This document shows, in pieces, positions 1 through 10,604 of a DNA stretch of 64,000 nucleotides (within the stretch, counting starts at the first letter, position 1; every line of letters starts with the position of its first letter). The DNA lies in assembly GCA_036898135.1 (NCBI GenBank), contig CM072515.1:51029595-51093594 (forward strand), written 5' to 3'. This stretch comes from Oncomelania hupensis. Lineage: Eukaryota > Mollusca > Gastropoda > Littorinimorpha > Pomatiopsidae. The position numbers and the translations under genes were made by a program. A model generated the notes under the pieces. It saw only the letters and a list, made by a program, of their open reading frames with translations. It ran no database searches and was not told where the DNA came from.

Positions 1-245
1 GTGCACCCTTGACCCGTGTTATTCCCCACCCCGACCAACTGCGTCCTCTCTAACTACAACTTGCACCAGGACCTCCCAAACAGTGTAGTTAGTCACAGTC
101 TTAGTTATTCCTACCCTGTATTTGGATGTTCGAATTTCAATTTGAAATGCAAATTGGGCCTTTCCTCTGTCGCCATTCAGCTGACAAAGTAGACCAAAAC
201 TTCAAAAGGTCAAGGGACATACCAAAGCACTGAGTATGTGTGTGT

Positions 246-620
246 GAGAAAGAGAGAGAGAGATGATAAGATAGAGACAGACAGACAGAGAGACAGGGCA
301 GAGTCAGAGCGACAGAGAGTCAGAGCGACAGAGAGAGACAGACAGAGAGAGAGAGAGAGGAGGAGGAGAGATAGTACTCTGTCTACACACACATACACAC
401 ACACACGCGCACACACACACAGAGGCAGAGGGATAGACAGACAGACAGAGACAGAGAGAGAAGAGGAGAGAGAGTACTTTGTCTACACACACAGACACAC
501 ACACACGCGCACACACACACACAGAGGCAGAGAGATATATGACAGACAGACAGAGACAGAGAGAGCGGAGGAGAGAGAGAGTACTCTGTCTACACACACA
601 CACACACCAACACACACACG
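246..620. repeat. GA/CA-rich compound minisatellite
   Basis: Purine-rich (GACA/GAGA) and CA-rich blocks alternate. The landmark GTACT(C/T)TGTCTACACAC recurs at about 374, 474 and 581, so the block is a degenerate tandem repeat with a unit of about 100-107 bp. Open frames here are low-complexity artefacts on both strands. Confidence 0.8.
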
Positions 621-771
621 CACACACCACCTACTAAAGGCGTCTTCCATACCCCAGTAGCTCTCCATCCACCCTCATGAATCCCCAACTTCAATCACGT
701 GGGCTGCGCACGAAACCATATGAAAAATGTATCCGGTCAACAAAGTATTAAAACGGTTGGATACACACTCG

Positions 772-890
772 AAAACACACACACACACACACACACATAC
801 ACACCCACACACGCGCGCGCGCACACACACACCAACACTAACACTAACACACACACTAACAGTATCTCTCCCTCACACACACGCACACGC
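772..890. repeat. (CA)n microsatellite, interrupted
   Basis: Runs of CA with CG and CTAACA interruptions. No coding content. Confidence 0.9.
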
Positions 891-973
891 ACTGGCCATA
901 CAACAGTAGCCTGGACATGAAACGGTACACAAGACCAATGTTTTCAGTACCCCTTGTACGTAAGTCATTGTTT

Positions 974-1525
974 ATAGGGTCCAGCGGACTGCGAAGAGCC
1001 GAATCAGGACCACAACTTGGTTGAAAGCGGACCCACCCCTGATCCGTATAAAAGATCTGCTGAAACAACCCTGATGGTAACACTCAAGGCACTCCACCAA
1101 ATGGCCACTTTACAATAAAAGCATCCCATGAGGAGACGCTGAGGCTTTACTCTAATTTATCGGACCCCAGTTTACAAAAACAAAATCGAATATAAACATC
1201 ATTCTAAAATATTAACAAAACACATACATATAAAATGCCTACATTGCTAAATAATAATACCCTAGTGACTGTTAGAAAGCCTCCAATATACGCAAACTGA
1301 CCCAACAGACCCATACACAAATGAGGAGTTTTGGGAGAGTGTTCAAAAAAAAAGATAGGTGACTAGTCTAGCGAGGAAGTTAAGATTGTATATACAGTGT
1401 ATAAGCGAGAATGAACAAATGAGAATGACAGCGATAGTGGTAATTTAAATGACTAAATGTCCACAAAGTGGGGATATTATTTATACAGAAACCCCCGGTA
1501 TCCCTGCGGGGGCAACAGTACTCAC
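974..1525 (-). mobile_element. Family 1 retroelement, diverged copy A
   Basis: Reverse-oriented copy of the interspersed family also seen at 20121, 25655, 26981, 52037, 55436 and 61291. It matches along the whole body, from the 3' end (GGACC... near 974) to the GGGGTTTC/TATAAATA region near 1490. With copy D it shares an extra short segment (ACAACTTGG(T/C)TGAAAG) absent from the other copies, so A and D look like an older subfamily. No clear target duplication remains. Confidence 0.75.
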
Positions 1526-1984
1526 CCTACAAGTATTTTAGTGAGTTGAGGTAGATATAAACCAATTAAGCAATGCGCTTTTTCCGGGTGGCTTAGGCTT
1601 CTATGTATGACCTTCAAATTGCAGGTGTGCTACCAATTCCTCTTTGATGTTAGAATATCTTGTCTGCAGGGAACGCTATTTTATCTCTTGGGGTGTGAAT
1701 ACTTCAACCCTATCTCTCCCCTGACGTCGTTGTTGTTTTTATACAGGGTGCTAAGCGCAGGATAAACCTAGTAGTGTTATAGGGGGAATGTCTATGTTAC
1801 CTCGGGTTTATATCCCCCCTCCACCCACTTGGTCTATGGACTCCAGGGTCTATGTTCTCCCAATCTTTATTACCCCAGGTCTACATTCCTTCAGGTCTAC
1901 ATTTCTCCACCTAACTGTATAATCCTAAAGTAATCATTGTCTAACAAATATATAAAATATAAATACAACAACAGAGACAACAAC

Positions 1985-2270
<286 letters not shown>

Positions 2271-2288
2271 TTAGTTTGAATTTCTTAC

Positions 2289-2346
2289 CTGATTTTCCCA
2301 CCTTGTGGTCGCCAAGGACGAGTACTCTAAGAGTTGACATCCTCAT
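2289..2346 (-). CDS. First coding exon of a Ras-like small GTPase (partial gene)
   Basis: The exon encodes MRMSTLRVLVLGDHKVGKS plus the first base of the next codon. GDHKVGKS fits the G1/P-loop consensus GxxxxGK(S/T), placed after a short beta-strand (LRVLVLG) exactly as at the N-terminus of Ras-superfamily GTPases. The exon ends in a strong donor, CAG|GTAAGA, at 2288-2287. Translation could start at the ATG at 2346 or the one at 2340. The rest (switch regions, NKxD, SAK) must lie to the left, because no further GTPase exon is visible in 1-2280. The split codon starts with G, as in the GKSA form of RERG/RASL-type proteins, but RABL3 or another Rab-like protein cannot be excluded. Confidence 0.6.
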
Positions 2347-2349
2347 CAC

Positions 2350-3370
2350 TCTAGAGTTGTCTTTCCTTGATTCACATCACAATTACGTCCCTTGTCTTAA
2401 GCTGTATGGCAGGAGTATCAAGTGCTATTGGGCTGTGGGACTCACATTAATAGCTTTAGTTAGTTCATTTAGATAGGGATCACATCTACTATGTATTCCT
2501 AGAGTAGGCTACTGACAGTTTCGGGCTGTTCTTAATTTTGACAGAGCTCTACACAATTGACAATTGACGCATCCCGAGCTAGATCTAACTTCAAAATATA
2601 GTCACTCATATTTATGATGCACAGTGTGGGCCTAGGACAACTGCCCAAGACAGTAAAGTTATTCAGGATCAACACGCGTTGTAAACGATGTTTTGTCTCA
2701 GGCTTAGTCCCAGCTCTTTTGTTGTCTCAATCCAAGCACCTCAGTACTGTTCAGTTCAAAACAGATTAGGCATGTAGAACTTTCTAACTTACATTCGCAA
2801 ACACCCACGAGAGTTATCGCAAGTTTTATGTACATCTACAGTAAAACAGTGAAGAATGCAATTTATATAGCAATCTCATACAACAGTGCGGTCAGACTAT
2901 ATTATGTACATTCTTTATTCTCTGTCAACCTACTAGAATTTGCTTTGGAGCAATGTGCAAAGGTGCTGAAAATAAAATAAAATCCACATATACATGTAGG
3001 CCGATGCAAGAAGAATTAAACACAGAAACACTGAAAAGAGAGGTAAGCTGCTAGAATTGAACGGTATGTTTATTTCACATTTTTAAAGTGTAAAACGTAA
3101 CAATAACCTTTTTGTTTTTTTTTAAAAGAAGAGTGGTTTGGAGGAACGTATTGCAGAGACAATCACCGACATCATGGATGTAGCCTAAAAGGCAGTTAAG
3201 TGTGCTACAGTCGGCTTCAGGTGTAAAACCTTCGTTGGGACTAATGATCATTGAGTACTTGTTCTAATAGCATGATAATTATAATAATAAATGTAAAAGT
3301 ACACATTAAGGTCAGCTGAGAAGACATCCTGAGTTTCATCTGCATTATTTTGTGACGAATATTGTACAAA
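2350..3370. other. Unassigned upstream flank of the GTPase exon
   Basis: No convincing ORF, RNA gene or repeat in about 1 kb. The region should include the promoter and 5' UTR of the minus-strand GTPase gene, but I see no TATA box or splice site clear enough to place them. Confidence 0.4.
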
Positions 3371-3375
3371 AGTGG

Positions 3376-3482
3376 TGTGTGTGTGTGGGTGGGGGTGTGT
3401 GTGGTTGTGTGTGTGTGGGTGTGTGTGAGTGTGTGTCTGTATTTATGTTTGTATGTGTGTGTGTGTGTGTGCGCGCGTGTGC
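3376..3482. repeat. (GT)n microsatellite
   Basis: Interrupted GT repeat with GGGTG variants, ending in GCGCGCGTGTGC. Confidence 0.9.
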
Positions 3483-3618
3483 TAAATCCAAAATAACAAT
3501 CAAATCAAACTAAACACTACAATCATCACAACAACAGCAACAACAATCTATCCAAATAGACCTGGACGTTCACTTTAACTTTCTTACATTGTTCTCTTAT
3601 TTGTATAGGCCTGTTGTG

Positions 3619-3621
<3 letters not shown>

Positions 3622-3682
<61 letters not shown>
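3622..3682. repeat. (CT)n microsatellite
   Basis: About 29 uninterrupted CT units followed by a pyrimidine-rich tail to about 3735. Predicted peptides are poly-Ser/Leu artefacts. Confidence 0.95.
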
Positions 3683-3684
<2 letters not shown>

Positions 3685-3919
3685 CCCTTCCTCGCCCCGT
3701 TCTTTTTCTCTCTCCTCCCTCGCCCTCTCTCTCCAACGTCTGTCTTTCCTACGACGAAAATGTTACGAGGATGAAGGTTTTCACCTTTGCCTAACCTTAA
3801 TGCTATAATGTTCTTTTATTGTAGAACGCCGCTCGATCTTTAAAAACTGTGTATTGTACCATGTTGTCATTTGAGTATTAATGCATTGTACAGAAATTAT
3901 ACTCATTCGCGTGATAGTA

Positions 3920-4208
3920 GCCTACAAACCGAAGTTTAATCTGTGCACGCACACATTCCTTCGCAAGGATTTTAAAGATCCTGACTCTCATGTCCTAGAC
4001 TGGGTGCGTGCCGGCTAAACAAATGCACCTAGCAAGCACTACGTCCTTACTTCCGAACAGGATAATGTTTAGCTCAGTTGTCTGAGCTTCAGATGATGCG
4101 CCCAAAGACTGCATGTGGGCGCCTAGGGTGGCTTGAGCTAGATCCTGATTGGCTAGCGCCTTGAGCATCTATTGAGCTGGAAAAGCGCTATATAAGAACG
4201 ATTTAAAA
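3920..4208 (+). mobile_element. tRNA-like SINE (family 2)
   Basis: The 5' module contains TTAAAGATCCTGAC and TGTCCTAGAC. It is followed by a tRNA-like part with an A-box-like TAGCTCAGTTG and a B-box-like region near GGCTTGAGCTAGATCC. The 3' end is TTGAGCTGGAAAAGCGCTAT plus an A-rich tail. The same order recurs at 43700-44030, and partial copies occur at 25562, 49850 and 51848. The AAAGCGCTATATAA tail resembles tails recognised by L2/CR1-type LINEs (established for other SINEs, inferred here). Confidence 0.7.
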
Positions 4209-4330
4209 AAACCACCATAAATCACGCTGTCATTCGGTATCACCGCTTGTAATAAAAGTGTTATTCTAACACGAAGTAATATCAACTGTAGATCTAAGCG
4301 CTTACACGTCGCACTCTCTGCATTACCTTA

Positions 4331-4990
4331 ATAAAAACAGATTGATGATCTTAATTAATAAAATTAACATTATATATTTGCAGCTACTCTTTCTTCGAGC
4401 TTCTTCTTCTTCTTCTTCTTCTTCTTCTTCTTCTTCTTCTTCTTCTTCTTCTTCTCCTCCTCCTCCTCCTCCTCCTTCTTCTTCTTCTCATCCTCCTTTG
4501 CGGAACTCGGTTAAATATCGTTATCACAGTTTGCCATTTATGTATTCACGTCCACCGCTCTGTTTTAACTGTTTCATTATCACAATCACTATCATCATCT
4601 TCTTCTACTCCTCCTCCTCCTCAATAAAAACAGACTGATGATCTTAATTAATAAAATAAACATTATGTATTTGCAGCTACTCCTTCTTCGAGCTTCTTCT
4701 TCTTCTTCTTCTTCTTCTTCTTCTTCTTCTCCTCCTCCTCCTTCTTCTCCTCCTCCTCCTCCTTCTTCTCCTCCTCCTTTGCTGAACTCGGTTAAATATC
4801 GTTATCACAGTTTGGCATTTCTGTATTAACTTCCACCGCTCTGTTTTAACAGTTTCATTATCACAATCACTATCATCATCTTCTTCTTCTCCTCCTCCTC
4901 CTCCTCTTCCTCTTCTTCTTCTCCTTCTTTTCCTCCTCCTCCTCCTCCTCTCCTTCTTCTTCTTCTTCTTCTTCTTCTTCTTTTCCTTCT
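4331..4990 (+). repeat. Tandem duplication with TTC/TCC tracts
   Basis: A unit of about 285-290 bp is present twice. AATAAAAACAGA(T/C)TGATGATC starts each at about 4331 and 4622. Each continues through TTTGCAGCTACTC, a (TTC)n(TCC)n tract, and a tail containing GGTTAAATATCGTTATCAC. A third pyrimidine tract (4880-4985) closes the block. Local segmental duplication mediated by the trinucleotide tracts is the simplest reading. Confidence 0.85.
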
Positions 4991-5439
4991 GTTACTAACC
5001 TTTTAGTTCTGTCTCACTTTGCTTTTCATTTTTCACCATACAATGCACTCACAGTTGGCTCTTTTCTAATGCCGTCTGCTAGTCGCACAAAACAGCGCCG
5101 CTGCACATCAAACGCTTGTCATAACTCTGTTCCACTACGGCCAGGAAAGAAAAAGGGGAAAAGTTCAAAACACAGTCGCACTGTCGTATGCACCCCACTA
5201 GTTCACAAACACAGTCTCAGCCTTCAGACCTACGGTCGCACGCACCCACAGACATAGAAAAGTCTGCGCCGCACCAACCACTGGCTGTACGTCAATGATG
5301 AGGGGCTAACCGAGTCTGTCACCTGTAGACAGGTCTCGCGAGACTCGTCAACACTCGCCGGGACTTTGGCAAACCGAAACTTCCCCCCCTTCGAGAGGAC
5401 CCGGCTCGCGAGGCGTTCGCAAACTTTGGATTTAGAAAG

Positions 5440-5545
5440 TTTAAAAAAAAAAAAAAAAAAGGGTTGGGGGAGGGGGGGTAGTAGGAGGGGTGGGGGGGTG
5501 GAGTGTGGGGGGGTAGTAGGAGGGGTGGGGGGTGGAGTGTGGTGT
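5440..5545. repeat. Poly(A) followed by G-rich (GGGGTGG) repeats
   Basis: About 18 A residues, then a G-run region in which GTAGTAGGAGGGGTGGGGGG recurs. The plus strand has several G-runs of four or more close together, so quadruplex formation is plausible. Confidence 0.8.
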
Positions 5546-6420
5546 TCCTAGCTAATAGGATACTGCGGTTGGTGAAGGCAAAGATTATCTACACCATAGA
5601 TAGTCTTTGATGAAGTCTAGCTGAGGTAGAGCACAGGCGAGAAAGGGGATTACACAAGTTGGGCGCCAATACACTATATCCTTTGTATTGATAGGCCTAC
5701 ACAATGGTTTTGTAATGTTAGATAGTTTTCAATGAGGAAAGGGTACAAAATAATTACATTACTGATCGACATGTGGATGGAATGAAAACCCATTTGAAAG
5801 TTGACCACTAATGAAGCGAGGGCCATCGTAGAGGGCTTTAACAAGGGCGAAAGGGGGTCATAACCACAGCTAAATCGACCATTTTGGACGGAAGAAAAAT
5901 GTTCCTGTCTGTCTGTCTGATCTGTCTTAGATTTAAATCTCCTACCCTAAGGTATGGGAAGGTATGGGACACTTTAAATTAAGAATTCAAAATTAAGAAT
6001 AACTACATTGTATAATCTTGAGCTCAAATATAAGATAAAAACCCTAACACAGCCACGCTAAAAGTAGGGGTGTAGTAAACTTAATTAAGAATTTAAATTT
6101 ATGCAACGATTTATATATAACGATCCCAGACAACTGAGCAATAATACTTATAAAAACGTTTTTATCGGCTATTGGCCGATCTTTTCCACTAAAACTGCTG
6201 GGTTAGAAAATGACATAAATTTAATTTTAAATAAATAAATAAAAGCACTTGTAAATTTTTCCAAATTGATTTTTAGCTATCGTTATTTACTTTTTCAGTT
6301 ACGCATTGGAGAAGATCCTTTTCACACAGCGCGGCCGTACGTACAGTAGTGCTGTTCATGGGGAGAGAGAAGATGGGAAAAAAACACAAAAAGACAGGGG
6401 TGAGGGGGATGGGGGAAGGA
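5546..6420. other. No feature recognised
   Basis: AT-rich sequence without a supportable ORF or known repeat on either strand. Confidence 0.4.
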
Positions 6421-6422
6421 CA

Positions 6423-6426
<4 letters not shown>

Positions 6427-6486
<60 letters not shown>

Positions 6487-6490
6487 AGGT
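6427..6490. repeat. (GA)n microsatellite
   Basis: About 26 GA units ending in a short poly(G) run. Confidence 0.95.
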
Positions 6491-6759
6491 AAGTCAGTAT
6501 TAGCTATTCCTTTAATAAACGCTTACTCGTGTAGTTGTTCCCCTTTTAAAGTGAAGGACAATTTTGATTAAATTAAATTTCTCTCTTTCTGTCAATCTCA
6601 TTGAGCTGGTAAGGCCCTATGTACGAACTATTTAACCCAAACGGCAAATATATAAAATTATAACAGTGACAAACAAATAGGTAAATCAACCAAAACAATG
6701 CTACTTTGGACAAAAACAAGACAAAAACAACACAATCTAAATTTTGAGTGCTAGCAGTT

Positions 6760-7088
6760 TGTCACATCACGACGAAGTCCGACAGACCATCACACAAGCC
6801 ATTGGACAACATAATGACATGATCATAGTGGTGAAGACTCCGATGGTATGGCCACGTCTCCAGAGAAATAGGCCCTGCAAAGCACGGTGCAAGGAGGCAG
6901 AAGAAGAGGGAGACAGAAAAAGAGGTGGGAGGACAACATTCGAGAATGGACTGGCTTAATCCTGGTCTATGCTTAACACTGAGCGAAGCCATGAGGGTTG
7001 CTGAGGATAGAGAAAGATGGAGTACGCTGGTTAAACGATCATCTGTGGAGCCCCAACGACCTTCGAGTTATGGGATAGGATAGGATAG
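6760..7088 (+). pseudogene. RTE-like LINE, 3'-end fragment
   Basis: Translates in broken frames to the C-terminal end of the endonuclease/reverse transcriptase found at 12350-14742. DEVRQTITQAIGQH is followed by a lysine/arginine-rich segment and a tail near GGGATAGGATAGGATAG. It is 5' truncated, as expected from target-primed reverse transcription, and frameshifted. Confidence 0.8.
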
Positions 7089-7335
7089 TTTGTCTTTGTT
7101 ATTCCAAAAAGACCATCGAGTAATTCACACTTACCCCACCACTCGCCCTCCTCCCCACAAAAAAGGCATGTGGCGAAAGTTGTGGAATAACGAAATCGAA
7201 CACGTGAACTTTAAGATATAAAATATTTTACAAAATAAATAAAATAAAAGTTGTTGCGTTATTGCTTAATCCTGACGCACTATCCACAGTATCTTGAAGA
7301 AGTACGACAACATGAAGAACAAGATAAATAACGAC

Positions 7336-7497
<162 letters not shown>

Positions 7498-7499
7498 AT

Positions 7500-8417
7500 A
7501 GAAAACAAATTGCATAATAGTTCTATGTCATTATCTGTCTGTCAAGGTTTTACCGACACTAACTCCGAACACTCAGTGTCAGCATACCAAACCTGCTGGA
7601 GCTTTGCCCTGTCAAGGTCAACGTCCAAATTCACTGCGGTCCTAGAAAAGTGGAGATCGCGATCGAGGTGGTGCCAGCTTCCCGTGACCACCGCGTTTTC
7701 TGCTCTACGAAGTCAAGACAGATTTTGGTCCCAGAGCTGACGGGAAAGAAACAATTTTCTTTTCCGTCTTGCCTGACAAGCAAAATGTTATTTGGCCGAG
7801 GAGCTGCCGAATCAACTAGAAACAGTTCTCTCTTCTTTTCTTTCTTTCTTTCTTTCTTTCATTATTATATTTGTCTTTCTTTCTTTCTTTTTTATTTAAA
7901 ATTAAATTTTCAGACATCTGGAAATAATCTGACGTAGCCTAAAATCAAAACAGGACAAATGTCGGTCTGTCGGCACAGTCGGTCCGTCGGTCCGTTGCCT
8001 GTCTCCCGTGCAATCATATTTGCTCTACCCACAAAATATCAAGGTCATTTTGCTCAATATATGATATACAGGTGAAGCAATTTTGTTGAGGTTTGATACA
8101 TAGGTGTATAGAACTGAATGTATAGGTCTTGTATGTAAAGTCTATTGTTTTCACTCATGTGTTTATTGTACATACAATTAAACATATATTTATATGTCAT
8201 GCGTTGTATTTGTTTTTAGTTTTTATTAATTTATTAGTTTGTAAATGAGCTGATGTCATCCACGTCTTCCGCTTTGTTGCAATAAAGAATTGTTGACTTG
8301 ACTTGAGGTACTTCAAGTGATGGGCCATCCTTCAATAACAGTCCGGTTGTCGGTGAGTCGGTCGGTCCGTTGCTCCGAATGTTAACATTGTTGTCCAATA
8401 ATAACTGACATTTATTA
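7500..8417. other. Unassigned; possible retroelement 3' tail
   Basis: A short (TTCT)n tract lies at about 7837-7892. Near 8282-8308 the sequence GCAATAAAGAATTGTTGACT, followed by further TTGACT units, looks like a polyadenylation signal plus simple-repeat tail of a retroelement, but no body was recognised. A GTCGGTCCGT motif recurs at 7980 and 8365. Confidence 0.35.
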
Positions 8418-8570
8418 ATCATGTTTACTTTGCAGATACTACAGCTGATAACTGAACCGACATTTGTTCATCGTGTTTACTTTGCAGATACTTCAGCATT
8501 TGTTCATCATGTTTACTTTGTTCATCATGTTCAGCATTTGTTCATCATGTTTACTTTGCAGATACTTCAG
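8418..8570 (+). repeat. Degenerate 52-bp minisatellite units
   Basis: About three partial units of the minisatellite found intact at 9929-10604 (TTTGTTCATCATGTTTACTT, then TGCAGATAC(T/A)(T/A)CAG). They abut the LINE fragment that starts at about 8571. Confidence 0.8.
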
Positions 8571-8870
8571 CTGATAGCTCGCATCTTGTACAAGCTCTCA
8601 ACTATTGTTTTCAAATTCTTCACTGGTTCTGCCCCCTCATACTTTACTGACCTTCTCTCTGTCTACTCTCCTGCAAGACAACTCCGCTCTTCTTCTGATA
8701 CAAGACTGCTTTCTATCCCCCGTGTTCACTCAAAGACCTATGGTGAACGATCTTTCTCTTTCTCTGCTGCAACTGCCTGGAACTCACTACCGATGCAACT
8801 CCGACATGCTCCATCATTTTCTTCCTTCAAGCGCCATTAAAGACCCACCTTTTTTTTTAACATGCAAACT
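8571..8870 (+). pseudogene. LINE reverse transcriptase C-terminal fragment (CR1/jockey-like)
   Basis: An open frame contains ARILYKLSTIVFKFFTG, then APSYFTDLLSVYSPAR, LRSSSDTRLLSIPR, TYGERSFSFSAATAWNSLP and SFSSFKRH. This order (LAPSYL-DLL-Y-P-R-LRS, then FGxRAFSxAAPxLWNSLP) is the well-known C-terminal block of many metazoan non-LTR reverse transcriptases. Polymerase motifs are missing and the frame breaks after 8840, so it is a 5'-truncated remnant. Confidence 0.8.
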
Positions 8871-9184
8871 CAATAATTTTCACTCCCCCTCCCTTCCATC
8901 CCCATATGTAATCTTTTACCAAGTCACGTCATCTGTTCATGGAGGGTGGCGGCACCGGCTCGGTTCTTGGTATTCATATTATCTGTTGTTTTGCATGGCC
9001 ATGTTTTACTGTAATTATTTAACCATTTGATAAGTGTATACGTGTTCTGTGTGCGTGTGTGTGTGTGTGTGTGTAGTTGTAAAACGTCACTTTTGAGGAA
9101 CGGAATTTGCCTTTTTTAGTACAAAATGAGGTAATTTTGTCGTTCCCCGTTCGTCTGGCGTTCCTCAGTTGTTCTAAGTACATG

Positions 9185-9373
9185 CAAGTGTAGTTGTAGT
9201 GCATCTGCACTACAAGTACACTTGACGAAGTGTATTTTAAGTGCATGTGCACTACAACTACACTTGGCCAAGTGTAGTTGTAGTGCATGTGCACTACAAC
9301 TACACCAGGTCAAGTGTAGTTGTAGTGCACATGCACTACAAGTACACTTGACCAAGTGTAGTTGTAGTGCATC
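9185..9373. repeat. Tandem array of about 40-bp palindromes
   Basis: Four near-perfect palindromes stand head to tail at about 9185-9224, 9228-9266, 9269-9306 and 9312-9351, with a half unit at 9353-9373. Each has an arm reading AAGTGTAGTTGTAGTGCA and its reverse complement, around a GTGCAC-like or CATCTG-like centre. The period is about 42 bp. The units could extrude as a row of cruciforms. Confidence 0.9.
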
Positions 9374-9384
9374 TTCCAGACGGG

Positions 9385-9592
9385 TAGGATAAGGAACTTT
9401 CCTCGACGATTAGGGTAAGGCACCCGCCTCGACGATTAGGGTAAGGCACCCGTTTAAGAAAAGGGTTAGGGTCAGGGCTAGTTGCAGCGCTGCAACTAGC
9501 CCTGACCCTAACCCTTTTCTTGAAGGGGTGCCTTACCCTAATCGTCGAGGCGGGTGCCTTACCCTAATCGTCGAGGAAAGTTCCTTATCCTA
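9385..9592. repeat. 208-bp near-perfect palindrome with TTAGGG-containing units
   Basis: The centre is at 9488/9489 (GTTGCAGC|GCTGCAAC). Both arms carry two copies of CGACGATTAGGGTAAGGCAC and one GGTTAGGGTCAGGG stretch, in mirror order, and end in TAGGATAAGGAAC or its complement. Only a few mismatches are visible over 104 bp per arm. The CGACGATTAGGGTAAGGCA unit is the same one repeated at 32882-32955. Confidence 0.9.
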
Positions 9593-9611
9593 GCTGTGTT
9601 TTTCAACAAAC

Positions 9612-9766
9612 TTGACCTAATTCGTCTCTTAGAGGCGACGAATTAGGTCAAACTTTTTGCGAAAAGGGTGCTCTTAACCTAGTCGTCGAGGAAAATTGCT
9701 TATCCTAGCTGTGTTTTTGAACAAACTTGACCTAATTCGCCGCCTAAGGGGCGCGAAGTAGGTCAA
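9612..9766. repeat. Two related hairpins, TTGACCTAATTCG stems
   Basis: Hairpin 1 is 9612-9651: a 15-bp perfect stem (TTGACCTAATTCGTC / GACGAATTAGGTCAA) and a 10-nt loop. Hairpin 2 is 9727-9766: a 14-bp stem with one mismatch. Each is preceded by the same CCTAGCTGTGTTTTT(C/G)AAC, so the pair arose by duplication. Confidence 0.85.
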
Positions 9767-9878
9767 ATTACCCCATTTTAACCTCGTACACGCATGTGTG
9801 TGATTGCACGTGTGTTGTCAAGCGCGGCGAGCTCGCTTTCCTTACCGTTTGCGAGGTACCGCGCGATACAAATGTACT

Positions 9879-9879
<1 letters not shown>

Positions 9880-9928
<49 letters not shown>
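9880..9928. repeat. (ATT)n microsatellite
   Basis: About 16 ATT units directly abutting the 52-bp minisatellite. Confidence 0.95.
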
Positions 9929-9932
<4 letters not shown>

Positions 9933-10604
9933 GACCCGACATTTGTTCATCATGTTTACTTTGCAGATATTTCAGCTGATAACTGACCCAACATTTGTTC
10001 ATCATGTTTACTTTGCAGATACTTCAGCTGATAACTGACCCGACATTTGTTCATCATGTTTACTTTGCAGATATTTCAGCTGATAACTGACCCGACATGT
10101 GTTCATCATGTTTACTTTGCAGATACTACAGCTGATAACTGAACCGACATTTGTTCATCATGTTTACTTTGCAGATACTTCAGCTGATAACTGAACCGAC
10201 ATTTGTTCATCATGTTTACTTTGCAGATACTTCAGCTGATAACTGAATCGACATTTGTTCATCATGTTTACTTTGCAGATACTACAGCTGATAACTGACC
10301 CGACATTTGTTCATCATGTTTACTTTGCAGATACTTCAGCTGATAACTGAACCGACATTTGTTCATCATGTTTACTTTGCAGATACTTCAGCTGATAACT
10401 GAATCGACATTTGTTCATCATGTTTACTTTGCAGATACTACAGCTGATAACTGACCCGACATTTGTTCATCATGTTTACTTTGCAGATACTTCAGCTGAT
10501 AACTGAATCGACATTTGTTCATCATGTTTACTTTGCAGATACTACAGCTGATAACTGACCCGACATTTGTTCATCATGTTTACTTTGCAGATACTTCAGC
10601 TACT
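9929..10604 (+). repeat. 52-bp minisatellite, 13 units
   Basis: Thirteen units of exactly 52 bp start with AACTGA(CCC/ACC/ATC)G. Each contains TTCATCATGTTTACTTTGCAG followed within a few bases by CAGCTGAT. From unit 6 on, the variants AACC, AATC, ACCC repeat in that order (6-8, 9-11), then AATC, ACCC. This is a three-unit higher-order structure of 156 bp. Every unit carries TTTACTTTGCAG|A, which resembles a 3' splice site. Confidence 0.95.

Noticed and set aside
9019..9355. Minus-strand frames of 79 and 91 codons
   Set aside because: They are readings of the palindrome array.
9929..10604. CRISPR-like array
   Set aside because: The 52-bp units are contiguous with no unique spacers, in a eukaryotic context. 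It is a minisatellite.
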